Below are positions 33,805 through 46,213 of a stretch of 64,000 bases of DNA, piece by piece; the first letter of the stretch is position 1, and the number at the start of each line of letters is the position of its first letter. Made by a program: the position numbers and the translations under genes. Source of the DNA: Phanerochaete sordida (lineage: Eukaryota; Basidiomycota; Agaricomycetes; Polyporales; Phanerochaetaceae). Under the pieces are notes generated by a model. That model was not told where the DNA came from, did no database searches, and saw nothing but the letters and a program-made list of their open reading frames with translations. The stretch is taken from contig BPQB01000016.1 of NCBI GenBank assembly GCA_019973155.2, forward strand, positions 186,001 to 250,000, read 5' to 3'.

Positions 33805-35675
33805 GGCAAGTGATAGGGTGGCGGGGGCGGGCTATGCCTGGGTGATGGGCGAGCAAGGGTAGTTGGAGAGACGACAAGAGCGCAGCACAGGACGAGGACA
33901 TAAGTATGTTCTGCGGGCTATTCAAATGATTGCCGTCGCTCCGTCGACGTCGCATGTGGACGCCTTGGCCATGGAACGACGCAAGCACCGACCAGGCCGG
34001 CGGAGGTTCCCATTCATTGATCTAAACGCATCGAGATTAGCACTTTCTAATCGAAAAGCGTCCGAGCGCCCTCCGAGCAAGCACGGGAATTCTCCTCGCA
34101 CCCAATCCGTCCTCCCGGCATGCTCCCAGCTCGCAGTCATCCTGAGTCGCAGCACGCAGCACGGCCCCGCTGCGGCCGCCGCCGCCGCACGCAGCAGCGA
34201 ACGCGAGGCAGCCACGATCCGCTGACGTGTCCACGCTTTGAGCCCAGCTGCTGGGATGTGAGGTGCCAGCGCGGGTGTGATGCACCCATCTTGTTCGCCG
34301 CCGGCAGCAGGGCGTCTGCAAGCCCCTGGCGGCGGTTCTCCGACACGGCCGTGAGCAGGCGCCGAGGCAACCCGGTTGCGACAGATGGCGCGCAACACGC
34401 GGCGCACGCCGCCCAATCGACGCTGGCGGCGCGCGAGGGCGCACGCCGCCCATGTCGATATTCGATAAAGCACTCAGGAGGCCGCCCCGCGCCCCGGAGC
34501 ACAATTGGCACGGCGCGTCGCCATTGGCCCTCCGTCGTCCGCGGTGCTCCGGTGGGGCAGCGTGTCTCAGCCGACGCGTTCTCTTTCGAAGACGGACGGC
34601 TTAGTTGCCGAGTCAACGCGCGCGATGGCGCCGACGATGGCGGAGAGAACCTGTCTGTCCGTGCTCGCCGCGCGCCGCGAGGACTTCTCGAGCGAGACAG
34701 CCGCTGTCCCTGGGGAGAACGTGACTCGATGGCCGTGAGATAGCGCATTCCCCCGCCCCCAATTGTTCTCACCTGCACGTCTCCTGACCCGAGCTGCCCT
34801 AGCGCACATGCAAGGGCTGCCCATCGACAAACGATGGGTCCCTGGCCCGGGGCCAAGCGCAGATGGCAAGACCATCGAAGACACGTGGGCGGCAGCCATC
34901 TGGAAATGCAGTGCCTCGAGGCGGGAGACGCAGATATCTGGCACCCAATCTCCTACGGCCTCAGCGTACGGACACTGACGAGTTAGCCTCGGCAAGGACG
35001 CGTGGGCGCACGAACCTGCGCTACTGCCCCACTAGCCGTTATGCGCGTTGACTAAGGCTGCTCGGTTACGCCCCGCCCCAGCAGCGGGCGGACCGAGCTG
35101 ACTGGAAGCTGACCAACGGCCGCCGCGGCGTGCGCAGCACGCAGGCCTCGATTGAACAGAGACATCCTCGGCGACCTCCCTGAGCATGATTGCGAAGTGC
35201 GAAGCGCAGCGGAGGCCCCAGGGACATCAGCGCGCAGACGCCGCGGCCCAGCTCCCCACACGGGGCAGCGCCCGCACGACATCATCGAAACGCTTTGCAA
35301 GCAGACGTGCCGGCGGCGACGCGACGATCACTCGTCCGCCGAAGGCAAAGGGCAGCTCTCCCGCGGGCATGTGGCGGTGCAGCTGGTGGTTGCCGGGCGG
35401 CTCGCGGCGCCTCGTCTCAGACCGGGATCATGCGGCGTGTCAGCGCGATTTGTGGGCCGTGCGGGCGAATACAGGCGAATGCACACCGCGGCGGACGTTC
35501 TACAGGGCGACTCGCACATAGCCAATTAATCGCGGACCCTGGCGGCGCAACATGCCACCTACCGACCACGGGCGTGACGTGCCCGGCAGGCGTTCGAGCG
35601 GACGACGGACGCGCGTGATGGGAAGACGTCGGTGGTTGCCACCGGCAGGATATATTCCGTTCGGCCTGTAGCTGC
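33805..35675. other. gene-poor GC-rich stretch, 1.9 kb
   Basis: Many overlapping arginine/alanine-rich frames on both strands, typical of GC-rich non-coding DNA. None has splice structure or a recognisable domain. No tandem repeat or transposon protein was seen. Confidence 0.45.
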
Positions 35676-36739
35676 TCACGATGCATTTCGGTGCGGATCC
35701 CCCGCATCGGCGTCCCGTGCGCGCATGTTAATATCGCCCTGAAACGTAGACTAAGTGCGCGTCAGCGCCGCGGGTTGCAATGAGCGGAGGGCACAAGGAC
35801 GGGAGAACGCCGCCCGCCGTCGCGCCGCGGACGCGCGGACGCGCCGGGCCACGCTGCGAAATTACTCACGTTATGCTGGTAGTCGCCCTTGAGCGGCTCC
35901 ACCTGCTTCCATGCCCAGCCGAACTGCGACAGCATGCGCTCCTGCGTGGACTTGTCGGCTACGAGGAACCGCGCGACGCGCAGCTGAGTGTCCCGGTCGA
36001 GCGCCGTCCATTGTGCGATAGTTCTTGGAAATTGGGCATCGCGAAGCTTCCGCTCACTCGTTTCTTTCGCGAGCAGCTCTTCGCGTCGCTTCATAAGTCC
36101 ACTGAGGGTCTTAAGGTGTGCCCATCGGTAGTAGTCGTATTCTACCATGGCGTCGTCGAACACAGGATTGGTGGACGTGGCAGTCGCACCGATAAATTCC
36201 TAGAAGTCCAAGCATCAGTTCGGTCTGTGCATATATGCATCACAGATAACATACATCAAGCTCAGGCAAATTGACGATGCCGTCCGTCGACTGATACAAG
36301 TCTAAGACGCGCGAAAGATGGTCTTTTGCTTGCAGGTCCATGAGTTTCTCAATCTCTTCTTTGTGTTGCCGCTGCGCCTCTTCGACGAGATTTGTCAAAT
36401 CGGACGCAGTCGGCGCCTTCGTGGCCAACTGCATGGCTTCTAGTCTGAGAGCCATGCGTGATACCAGGTTCAGCGATACACCTTTCGAGACGAGACGCAT
36501 ATACCCAGTCGTGTGGCGACTTACCCGGGAAAATACGATCCCTTGATGTGTAGCATATCTTCGACCAGTCGGTGCTTGTCGACCAGATCCCTCATCAGCA
36601 TTTCCTTGTAGGCCTTGGGCCCGCTGATCGCTGAACTGAGAATTGGAAGTGGCTGCGCGTCGTCCAGTTCTTCCAGGATGGGCTTTACGAAGCCATTTTC
36701 GGGCTGGCGAGACCTGAACGCTCGCTGACCAGTTGCCAT
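35676..36739 (-). CDS. helical/coiled-coil protein, unrecognised
   Basis: Exons (minus): 36739-36525, 36444-36255, 36199-35870, 35738-35676; all in phase, 265 residues. Begins MATGQRAFRSRQPENGFVKP, then helical charged segments (PKAYKEMLMRDLVDKHRLVE; NLVEEAQRQHKEEIEKLMDL; YRWAHLKTLSGLMKRREELL), then PRTIAQWTALDRDTQLRVAR. No signal peptide or membrane segment. The exon 2 acceptor (36445) was chosen because the closer AG breaks the reading phase. The last exon is the least certain: its intron is 131 nt, longer than usual here. The frame is also open upstream of the chosen ATG, so the start could be earlier. The function is unknown. Confidence 0.6.
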
Positions 36740-37374
36740 GAAGACCAGCAGGGGTTTTGCGTATGCGTAGAGGTCAGAAAGAGGAGCGGAGCGCTGAGTT
36801 CGCCGTGGACTGCAGATGGCGCCTGTAGTCCTTTGTGGTACTGGACATCTGTACAAATCACGGTTAACGTTCAATACGGATACATACTTTATGGGCCTTA
36901 AGCTCGCCGTACCTGGTAGCCCAGGCTTCTCGTACTGTCAGCTACACTTGCGGAGATGGTATATGTTCAAGAACTTGTCGCTCGACCGCGTCGTGCTCGG
37001 TGCATCACGTGAGACCGGCGGCGCTTAGGCGCCGTCGGGCGTCGGGATGGGACTTGGCACTTACCACCACGTCTTCGCTCTTCGTATGCTTCACCACCAA
37101 TTCCACTAATCTCTTGCATATACTCGGGTGTTTGGGACGCTCATAATTCTGCTCATTTGCCTGCGCTGCTGGATTGTCTCATAAGTGTACATTAGTGCGC
37201 TCATTACGTGGTAAGACGGAAGAGCCCTCAGTGTTACATCTCGCTGGCCTCTAATATCAGTCTGCCTGACACAGTATCTGCCTATGTTGGTCTGACAGGA
37301 CTCATACCAAGCATCTGCGTATCGCCAATACTCAAGTGGAAAGCGCTAGGCATCATTGACTACTGCGGAGAAGG
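36740..37374. other. intergenic between two divergent genes
   Basis: Promoter region for the coiled-coil gene and the VPS9-domain gene. A short open stretch at 36750-36850 (minus) could be an extra 5' exon of the former. Nothing else was recognised. Confidence 0.4.
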
Positions 37375-40300
37375 ATGCATCCTAGCAAGCGCGACAGCCT
37401 CCTCTCTGCGGGTTCTATAGGCCGCTCTCATGGTGGCTTGAACCGCACAGGGTCCCACGAATCTCTGACTGCTCACCCTCTGCTTTCCCCAACTGCGCCT
37501 GGGTCGTCATCGTCATCGGTCTCGTCCCACTCGGGCGGTACGGTAGACACTACTGCGACACAGATGCCCACCAAATACGTGCCTTATACCCCGCGCCAAC
37601 GTGCGCAGCCTACGTCTGCGACGACTGGTGCAACTATGCAGCCCAGCATACAAGCTTCTCCCCAGCAGCCGACGTTCCAAAGCGATGCCACCAGCAAGCT
37701 CCAGCTCATGAACCTGAAGGCTGCGGCCCAGAAGGGCGGCTTGGACGCGGCGAGTACGGGCTGGGCGATTCTGGAGAAGCTTGGAACGGAGACGGACCAT
37801 GGTGCAGAGTGGAATGAGGTCTGGCATGCGATATCTGCAGGGAAGGTGAGTATTGCACCTCAACTTGCTTTCCTGTGATGTGTTCGGAACGGTGTGTAGG
37901 CGACATTGCTGCTGCCGCTGGAAGCGCATAACGCGAGCGAACCGATTACGCCGGAGTTCATCAAGGACCACATCGCCTTCTGGGATAGCTCTAGCCGCGA
38001 CGCGCCAGTCGTGACGTTATCTGGCATGCGTGGAACTATGGCAGAGTACGTATACTTGAATCCTATCACTTTCCCTAATTCTCGGAGATAATGGGCGGTC
38101 CTGACTTCCTTCCAGGGAAGCGTTGACCTTACGGTCCAGCGTTGATATATCATCGAAGGTCTTCAAGGCCATACTTGACCCGACTAGTCGGAACACGGCC
38201 TTGAATTCGCTTCCCCCGCTCCCTGTACCTGCCTTCCTCAGGCAGCCCTCGCTCCCACCTACTCCGCAATCCCCGCCTCTTCCGATACCATTATCACCAA
38301 AGCCTCCACCTTCGACCCCGACATACCCTGTGTACTCGCTCACGTCACATCACCCGTCGCTACCGCTGCCTCCGCGGCCCCACGCCACGAATGCAGCAAC
38401 CCAGAACAAGCCTCCGCTCCCTCCGCGGCCCCGACCAGGGGCGTCTACGACACCAGCGCCCGCATCACGGCTGTCCAATCCGTTCGCCTCGCTGTTCGGA
38501 CGACAGGCTACGCCCACGCCGCCTGCGAGCCCTACAACAAATCCGTCTCCGCTGCAGGTACCTCAGGTGTCCAGTCCCACGGACGTGCAATCGCCGGATG
38601 GCACAGAACATGTCCTCGGCGTTCCCGCGTTTACCCTCAACAAGCGGATAGTACGGCGCAATGTCGCGAAGGACGTGCTGCGCGTCGTGCACCACGAGGT
38701 TCGCGCAGGTCTGGCGCCCAGCAGTGCCCCGTCGTGGGTTGCAGAGCGCATCGAGGAGTTCGCGGAACGTGAGAGTCTGCTGCCGTTCATCAAGGCAAAG
38801 GGTAGCCGGAATAAACTCGAAGACAACACGCTCGGCGGATACCTCATCCTCCCAGGCTTGTCCAAGGACGAGTCTGTCGACGACGTCGGCCAACGGTTTC
38901 AAGACTTCTACGCGGAGATCGAGGAGCAGCTCATCAAGCGCAAGTGGCGTGGCCGAAGGGCGTTTGGGAAGAACGTATTGCATCACCTGAATGGGTCCAT
39001 ATCGTCGATATCCTCTTCTGTGGACAGTGTCAGTGGCGATGAGAAAGAGGATGCCAAGGACGACGAAGAGACCGAGAGGGAGAGCGATGGCGAGGAGAAA
39101 CCCGAAGACGAGACAGAGAAGAAGATCCGTGCTGTGGTCGAGGCTGCAGAGCGGACCATCTGCTCTGTTTTCTACGATCGGTACGTTTCACTTGCAGTAT
39201 ATGCGCCTTATTGTGCAGCTTCTGAGCTGTCTTTCTGTAGGCTGTTCATGCAGAGCTTCACGGACGATGCTATTCACGACGAAGCACTATCCAGTCGTAT
39301 CGCTGCCGTCAATCTCCTAGACTTGACCCTGGGTCATCTCGGTGTAGATGTGGGCGACTCTGCGGACGCCGTCGAAGCCGTGGTCAGAGCCTGCGGCCAA
39401 AGTGAGCGCGAGTTCCTCGGCGACTAGCCTCATGTAGCTGACATCATCCTAGCTCTCACTCAGCTTGACTTGACCTGCCGCGCGCCTGCGGACAAAGCGG
39501 CGATTCTGGTTGCCGCCCACAAGATTCTTGTCGGTGCGTGTATAGTACACTGCCAACGTACGGACCAACTGACATGGCTGAGGTAGATGGGCTTTCACGA
39601 TTGCCGCCAATCAAGCTGAAACCAGAGGACGAGATACTGGACGACAAGACACCGCGTGCTCATACCTTCGGTAGACGGACAACGGAGGAAGAGGAAGACG
39701 ACGAGCCAAAGAGCGCCCTGGACGCGCCCAGTGGCACAATTCTGCACGACTCGCCCACAGTTGTCCTGTCACCGGAGTCCGAGACGCCAGAGAATGTGCC
39801 ATTCAGCAACGCTCCAGACGCCAGGGGCACCGACGACGAGAAGGATGACGGCGCGTCACTTCGGGCACACGCACCGTCACCGCGCCTAACGATATCGCCG
39901 CCGCCACCGACCACGCCGACTCCAGTCTCTGGGGATGTCATTTTGCCGCTCATGATCTTTGCCGTGGTAAAGGCGAACCCTCCACACCTCGTCTCGCATC
40001 TCCTCTACACACAGCGGTTCAGGAATCAGACTATTGGAGGCGAGGAAAGCTATTGCCTGATCAATCTTATGGCTGTGGCTGAATTCCTCGAAAACGTTGA
40101 CCTCGCCGCCTTGGGTCTAGGCGAAAGTGAGAAAAACGTGATCAGGTTCGTCCATATGGTCACACAAGAAATTTGACTTCACTCACCGCCGTCACAGCAC
40201 CGCCGAGCTCACTCCGATCACCCTCAACCGACCAGGCTCGCAAACAAGCACGGCACTGGCGGCAAACGCGACTTTGCGTGGTCGCGTAGAACAGCAGGTG

Positions 40301-41154
40301 GATGCTATCGCGGGCTCGGCCAACAAAGTCATCTCCGGCGTCGTCGACTCCTCGTTTGGTGTACTGCGCGCTTTCTTGCCTGGGACACAGCCCGACGGCA
40401 CTGCGGCAGACGCGGACTCTGAAGCGCAGCCGAGGTTCACGCTGCTCCGGCGAGATACTGCCTTCTCGATCGCGAGTCTGGCGGCGTCACTCCCCGGTGC
40501 CAGCATACGCTCGAAGACGCCGGTGTTATCCCACGAGGAGGCCGGACAGCAGCTCGTGGAGGTGCCCTCACGCCCGGCGTCGATCCGGTCTACGCGCGCC
40601 CCGAGCTCATCGGAGGACGACAGCGAAGACGAGGACGAAGAGGGCGACGACGAAGAGGAGGAGGAGCACGACGCGCGCAGCATCCGCAGCTTCGAGAGCA
40701 TGATGAGCAGCAGGAGTCGTGACCGCCGCCGCCGTAAGAAGATCGCGAACGCGAACGCGCATGGCCGGAAGAGCCTCGCTGATCGCCTCGCGAGCGTGCC
40801 AGGCCTGGCGCGGCTCTCGGGTGGCGCCGCGCACGACACGTCCAAGGTGCGTCTCTGCTTCCTCCGATCGCATGCCCACGGCTGACAACGACGTGTGTAC
40901 AGGTTTCACCGCCGGCCTCGCGCCGCTCGTCGCTGCTCGTCCCTGGACAGGTCCCGGCGCCGCCGAACCGCTTCGACACGCCGGTGTCCTCGCGTGCGGC
41001 TTCGCCTGTCGCTATACGTATCTCGCCTCCGAACCCCCGATTCCTCGAGGCGACGGCAGACGACATCAGGGTCTCAGAAGTCGGAGAGCTGCTAAAGGAG
41101 TACAGGAGGATGGTCGAGGCGGTGCGCGCCATGGGAGGCTTCCACCAGGACTAG
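37375..41154 (+). CDS. VPS9-domain Rab5-type GTPase exchange factor
   Basis: Predicted to activate Rab5/Vps21-type GTPases on endosomes. Exons: 37375-37845, 37900-38045, 38116-39180, 39241-39401, 39453-39533, 39587-40145, 40198-40846, 40903-41154; 1,127 residues. A Pro-rich disordered region (about 240-400) precedes the helical bundle. The VPS9 core is split over exons 4-6: LTQLDLTCRAPADKAAILVA, HKILVDGLSRLPPI, then VILPLMIFAVVKANPPHLVS and GEESYCLINLMAVAEFLENV. About 100 disordered, acidic residues interrupt the core between LPPI and VILPL. The C-terminus has a hydrophobic patch (GVVDSSFGVLRAFLPG), an acidic run of Asp/Glu, and a basic RDRRRRKK stretch. The domain assignment is firm; orthology to Vps9 or Muk1 was not settled. 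Convergent with the next gene. Confidence 0.9.
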
Positions 41155-41432
41155 GCATCGTTGTTTGTGGATTGGATCTGTCTTCGCATGCACAATTCAC
41201 TAGAGCTCGAGCACACTTGCATGCCAGGATGGCACTGGAAATATGGAATTTTTAACCGCGATCTGCGTCTGACCTCCTTTGTGCTCGATGGGTGGCCCGA
41301 CCAAGTGCTCGTTCCGAGTATAGCGCGCTCATACTGAAGAAACGATACGGAAGTCCACATTCGATTAGCGATTATTTCCCAGTCCTGCAAGCCAATATAC
41401 AGAGTTACTGCCGTGCAGCACAGGCGGCATCT
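41155..41432. other. convergent 3' intergenic
   Basis: 278 bases between stop codons of the VPS9-domain gene and the minus-strand FunK1 gene. No gene seen. Confidence 0.5.
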
Positions 41433-44298
41433 TTAGTCCTCCATTGGATACGTAGAAAGAGCCTTACTGGACCCCCCTCCCGTGGATGCCCTCGTGTATA
41501 CTGTTCCGTCAGCCGAAGGCAGTTCATCGAACTGGTCCGGAGTCTTCAGGGCATTCTCGTGGAGAGGCCCGTGGAAGCGAAGCGCCTCGCTCAACGCATC
41601 CTCTATCTCCGCGTGTGTCATCGTCAGCAGCGTACACGTCAGGACCTCTCGCTTCTGAGCGTTGGATAACGGTGTAGAGTTCTTGCGCGCCCCCCAGAGA
41701 TCTTCCCATGTCTGCTCGACTTCCTCGAGCGTCTGGTAGTGCTTGCAGAACACCTTGTACCATGTCTTGAGGAGCACGGGAAGAGGTCCGGCGCAGCCTG
41801 TAGGTCCACCAGAGTTTCTGTATCTCACAACAAGTGACCCACTGAGGATGTTGATGTACTTCTGGCGGCCGCCAATCCAGTAGCCGTTCTTGGTATGGGC
41901 ACGGTAGTAGGTCCCTCGAAGGTAATCCGCCAGATCAGTGTTCATCCTGTTCTGCTCCTTAGTGAAAACCAATTCGTCGCCTATGACTGGCGAAGAACTA
42001 TGCCGATGGAAGCGTAAACCGAAGATTTGAAGAAGATGTACGAACGACTCCAGGTCGTCGGAGAGGTGGTTCGGCTTCCTAGGGTACATTTGCAGGGGAG
42101 CGGACATGTAGGGCCACGTCCCCTATAATGTATGCGATGTCGGTAAGGCTATGCACTATTGAGCCATCAACTGTGACGCACCGAGCGATCCGAAGGCGTT
42201 GTTGCATCCAGGAGGTCCTCACCTCCGACGAGCGTGGCAAGATCCCAGTCGTTGAGAAAGCCCTGTCCAAAGCCCTCGGTATGCTCTACGATGTTGATCA
42301 TGATGTTCTCGGCGCTGATATCGCGGTGCAACAGCCTTGCGTTTTCATACGCAAACTTGTGTGCTGTCGCAAAAAGTCAGCGAGCGAAATCATGAGGCGC
42401 GGCGAGCTCTTACCTTGGAATGCATGGTTCGTGCACCGCAAGAGCTCCATCTGATCCCCATACGTCTCCAGACGGCGCCCGACCTCTGCCATGACGATCC
42501 GGGTATGAACACGCTTGCTCGGCCGGCGATCGACTGGGAAAAACTCTTGGTTCAGCGTCGTCTGCGGCGTGTCGCCTCCGACGTCACCGCCCGCGAGCAC
42601 GGTCGCGATATGAGGGACCTGCTTCTCGTGGAGCAGCTGGTAGTTCGCGAGTTCGGTACGAGTGCCCTCCGGATACCAGAAGTCCTTGATGAACACGACG
42701 CGCATCTTTTCCGGGTCGGACTCGAACTCGAAGCCGATGTAGCCCTTGGTTCCGCGGCCGCGAGCAGAGTGCGAGCCTGCGCGGTACCGTGCAATGTAGT
42801 ACGTTCGAGTCACGGCAGGGTCGTGGATGTCTCGGCACTCGACCTGACGTGACGATGAGTCATAGGTCAGATGTAACATCCGTGAGCATGAACCAATACT
42901 CACCTTGACGAGGGGATGGAACTTGTCTTTCAGGGCACGGTCGATATACTTCCTCAACCATCCGCCAGCAGTGTACTGCAAGGCACTGATGTTGAGGATT
43001 TTGCGAGTGATCGTCCTTGCGTCCCGTCCCGTTTGTTCCTCGACAGATGTGTCTTCGCCTCGTTCTTCTGGAGTGCAGGACGCAAGACGCAGAAAGAAGC
43101 CGAGAAGGACCTCCGGGTTTTTTCTCCAGTCGTATGACTTGGAGACGATGGCACCGGAGCGGTCCCACCTCATGAAGCGGACGTGCTCTTGCTGGAGAAA
43201 GGCGGTGTACAGGAAGCGGCGGTGCTGATGAAGGTGGACGTCCGTGACGTAGCTGATCATTTGAGCGCGGGTGTGTCGACTGTCCTTAGCGTCTCCCGCT
43301 GGCAAGGGCTGTCCTTTGAGAGGGACCATGAGGGGCCCGTCATCGAAATTGAAAGGCGCTGCCTCGGGTTTGACCTTGACCTCCGCGATCGCTATCGCTT
43401 CAGCCCAGGCGGACTGAGCATGGTACTGCTCGTTCGAATTCTCGAGCCCGGGAGTGTAGTAGAGAGCGTTTCTATCTCGTTGACCAGGCTTTGCGGAGCG
43501 ATAGAGGATGAGATCTGGCTTGCGATCGTCTGTGCCATCCTGGGGACGGTATGCGGTGACGGCTAGGAAGTAATTCCACTCCAAGAGCTGGAACATCTTG
43601 TTCACCGCCTCCGCCTATCAGAGGATTCGACTGCATGAGTAACGGCGCTGAAATTCCAGTACGCCTACTCACCACAACACCGTAGACATCACGCTCATCC
43701 TGAATCTTAGCATTGCTCAACAGCGCCTTGCACTGCTTCAAGCACAACTTCAACTTCTGAGTGCCAAGGTGTTGCTTCATCAAATGCACTTTGAGAATAT
43801 TCTCGAGAAGATCCTCGACCATGGCGTAAAAGTCGTCCATGCCGTCGATAGCGTGCTTTACCCACACGATGTCCTTCGGCGTCACGTTATGAGGGCCTCC
43901 TGTAGCCTTACGAGGAGTTGTCTTGTCAGATGCAAGGTTCACTTCCTCGTTCAAGGGGTGCTGGTCGGCGTCGGGCGATAGTGCTGCGCCACTGAGACCC
44001 TGCGGAGGTTGGGGTGTGGTCGGCCGTGAAGGTGGCGTGGGCTGAGCGGGCTGTGGCGAGAGCATCATAGACAGTCAGCACGATGAGGTCTTGCGCGCAT
44101 GATACCACAGCTGCGCACCTGGGAGGGACGTGATCCTTGCGCAGAAGCAAGCTGCGGAGAGGTAGCAGCGGCTGGCGCCGGTGTGCCGCGTATGGTATCG
44201 CTACGAGGACGAGTTTGGCGAGAAGAGGAAGAACCGGCAGAGGAGTCCCCCGCTGTAGAGGGAGGGACGGGTTTGGAGGTAGTTCGACGAGGGGGCAT
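41433..44298 (-). CDS. FunK1 fungal-type kinase, copy 1
   Basis: Member of the FunK1 protein-kinase-like family expanded in mushroom-forming fungi; substrates unknown. Exons (minus): 44298-44119, 44050-43673, 43614-42904, 42843-42414, 42363-42182, 42122-41433; 856 residues. A disordered N-terminus (MPPRRTTSKPVPPS) is followed by the family N-domain with RKPDLILY (Asp about 220), IAEVKVK (Glu about 264, Lys about 266) and VRFMRWDRSGAIVS. The kinase part has ARGRGTKGYIGFEF, the catalytic loop LLHRDISAENIMI (HRD about 579) and NDWDLA in place of DFG. GTWPYMSAPLQM and KPNHLSDDLESF form the C-lobe. Intron 3 (42903-42844) is 60 nt with no stop, so a retained-intron protein would also stay in frame. 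Confidence 0.92.
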
Positions 44299-45255
44299 GG
44301 TGGATTAGCGTACCTCTGCTGCCCTGAGGCTCACGTCCTTAATTATATGTCGCGTAAACAATGGGCGGAGTCAACGTTCCGATTTCGTTTCGCAGGCCTG
44401 TTGGTGATCTGCGTGATTGGATGGCATCGATAGTCATTGATATCAGAGCAGCTTGGCCCACAAGAAAACAAGGCCGCTACCTGCGTTGGGAAGGATTGGC
44501 TGCCGAACCCGACGAACACGCTATGATTGTGACGATACAGCACCCGAGCAATACAGATCTGGGCAGATAGAGGGCTTGAGAAGTTCGAAGAACTGACTCA
44601 CAATCTTGCTGCGATGATTTTTCGCGACAACTAATCTTGTGAACGTCGTCGCGAGCGGTGTTCAACTTGTTGCAGTGAGCGCCCCGGTTGGGAGTCGTGT
44701 CTCAGGGCCGTCGCCACTGACGCGATATCCCGTGTTTACAGATACGGCGAGTCTTCCACGTCGCTGTATATTGGTGTTGCGCGTTCGACGCGCGAAAACG
44801 ATTTACGAAATTAAGGCTTGTAGAGTTGTCTTGCGAGTGTGGTTGAAGACAGGTGTCCGGGGTCCTCAGACGAGGGCGCCTGGTAGCGGCTTCGTGGCGC
44901 TCTTCGCCAATTGCAAGCGCGTACTTAGGACCAGACCTTACCAACCGATTTTGCGACGTTTTTGAGAGAAACTAAGGAAGTCGTGGTACAAATGAGGGAT
45001 GCCAAAATGGTATATACGACGCTCGAGCTTGTGCCTCGCGTCCAAAGGGCAGCCGTTTCGTAAGACGGTCGCAAAATCAACAACATGTAGTAGTACACCT
45101 GCACGAATGACACAGGGACGATGGCCTACAATATCACACACATGTCCGATGGAACAGTATCCAGAGATAAAATCAGAGATTCGACGCGAGGGATTGAAAG
45201 CTTTCAATCCTTCGAGTATAGCACGAAACGCTTTGAATCACGACAGCAACAACAT
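44299..45255. other. intergenic, 0.96 kb, no gene recognised
   Basis: Promoter side of FunK1 copy 1 and 3' flank of family copy 4. Only short unsupported frames are present. Confidence 0.45.
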
Positions 45256-46213
45256 TCAGCAGCGGCGGGCGGCGAGGCCATTCTGCACGACCTCCTGCTG
45301 GAAGAGGTTGAGCGGGAGCCGCTCGAGAAATGCGCGCTGCTGTACGTCAGTCATCGCGACCAGGGCCGCGAGGCAGGCGCGGTCGCGCACGCCCGCAAGG
45401 CCGAAGACGGCGGCCAGCTCCTTCATCGAAGGGCAGAGCGACGCGAGGAAGCGGCGCACGGCGACGCTGGCCTCCGTGGTGCAAGACGCTGCGGGAGCCG
45501 TAGGCTTCGCGAGGTTACGCGGCGGCGACGATTGGCATTCGTGTTCGCGTGCCGGTGTGGATGAACGCGCGGTAAGCTCAGCGATGGGCTGTCTGGTGCG
45601 CTGCACAGGCACTACCGGAACGCGCTGCTGAAGGCGCGATGAGCTATGGTAGTGGATTCCGCGGAGCCTGTCTCACCTTCCGGAGCGTCAACTGGTTTGA
45701 AGACAGAAGAGACGCGGCGCGATCTCTTTCAGGAGTGGGCGCGTTTCTGTCCCCGTTGATAGACCGAGTTGTCGTACGACTATCAAGCTTTTTCACCCCT
45801 CGCCTCTTCCGCCGCGCGAGCCATTCCGTAGCGAACGGCTTGAGAGGCCACGCGTCCTCATACCGTTCCAGGCACGGGAACCGAATAGCCATCTATTCCG
45901 AGCATCAACGAAAGACTATGCGACTCGCGAGGCGGATCATCGGACTTACATCACGTAAGAACGTATTCCTCCTTTCTTCGTTCTGCTGAGGCCAACTGAT
46001 TCGTTCATCTAGGTAGCGACGAATAAGGGACGGCAGTTCCTTCTACGAGTCCATAAAGTCGTGAGTTTGAGCACGTAGATTGGGTTGACAAGACATTGGA
46101 CTGACCTTCATGGTGACAGAGTCTCGATGGCTCAATTCTGGCACATGCAGTAGGCAACGGTATGGACCCCAGTCTTTGCGGCATGGCTGCGGTATTTGCG
46201 GAGGTCCATACAT
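45256..46213 (-). CDS. four-exon family protein, copy 4 (unrecognised)
   Basis: Exons (minus): 46213-46106, 46042-45950, 45892-45677, 45627-45256; all introns phase 0; 262 residues. Exon 1 ends PYRCLLHVPELSHRDSVTMK. Exon 2 is 31 codons (KELPSLIRRYLDERISWPQQ). Exon 3 opens MAIRFPCLERYEDAWPLKPF. Exon 4 ends with VRRFLASLCPSMKELAAVF, AGVRDRACLAAL and LPLNLFQQEVVQNGL. Exon 2 and exon 3 lengths (93 and 216 nt) equal those of copy 3. An in-frame ATG at 46258 would add 15 residues. The last acceptor (45628) was chosen over 45650 because only it keeps the C-terminal frame. It lies about 19 kb from the other three copies and on the opposite strand. Confidence 0.78.

Noticed and set aside
34137..34856. 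239-codon minus-strand frame in the gene-poor stretch
   Set aside because: Overlapping frames of similar length exist on both strands; composition is that of GC-rich non-coding DNA.
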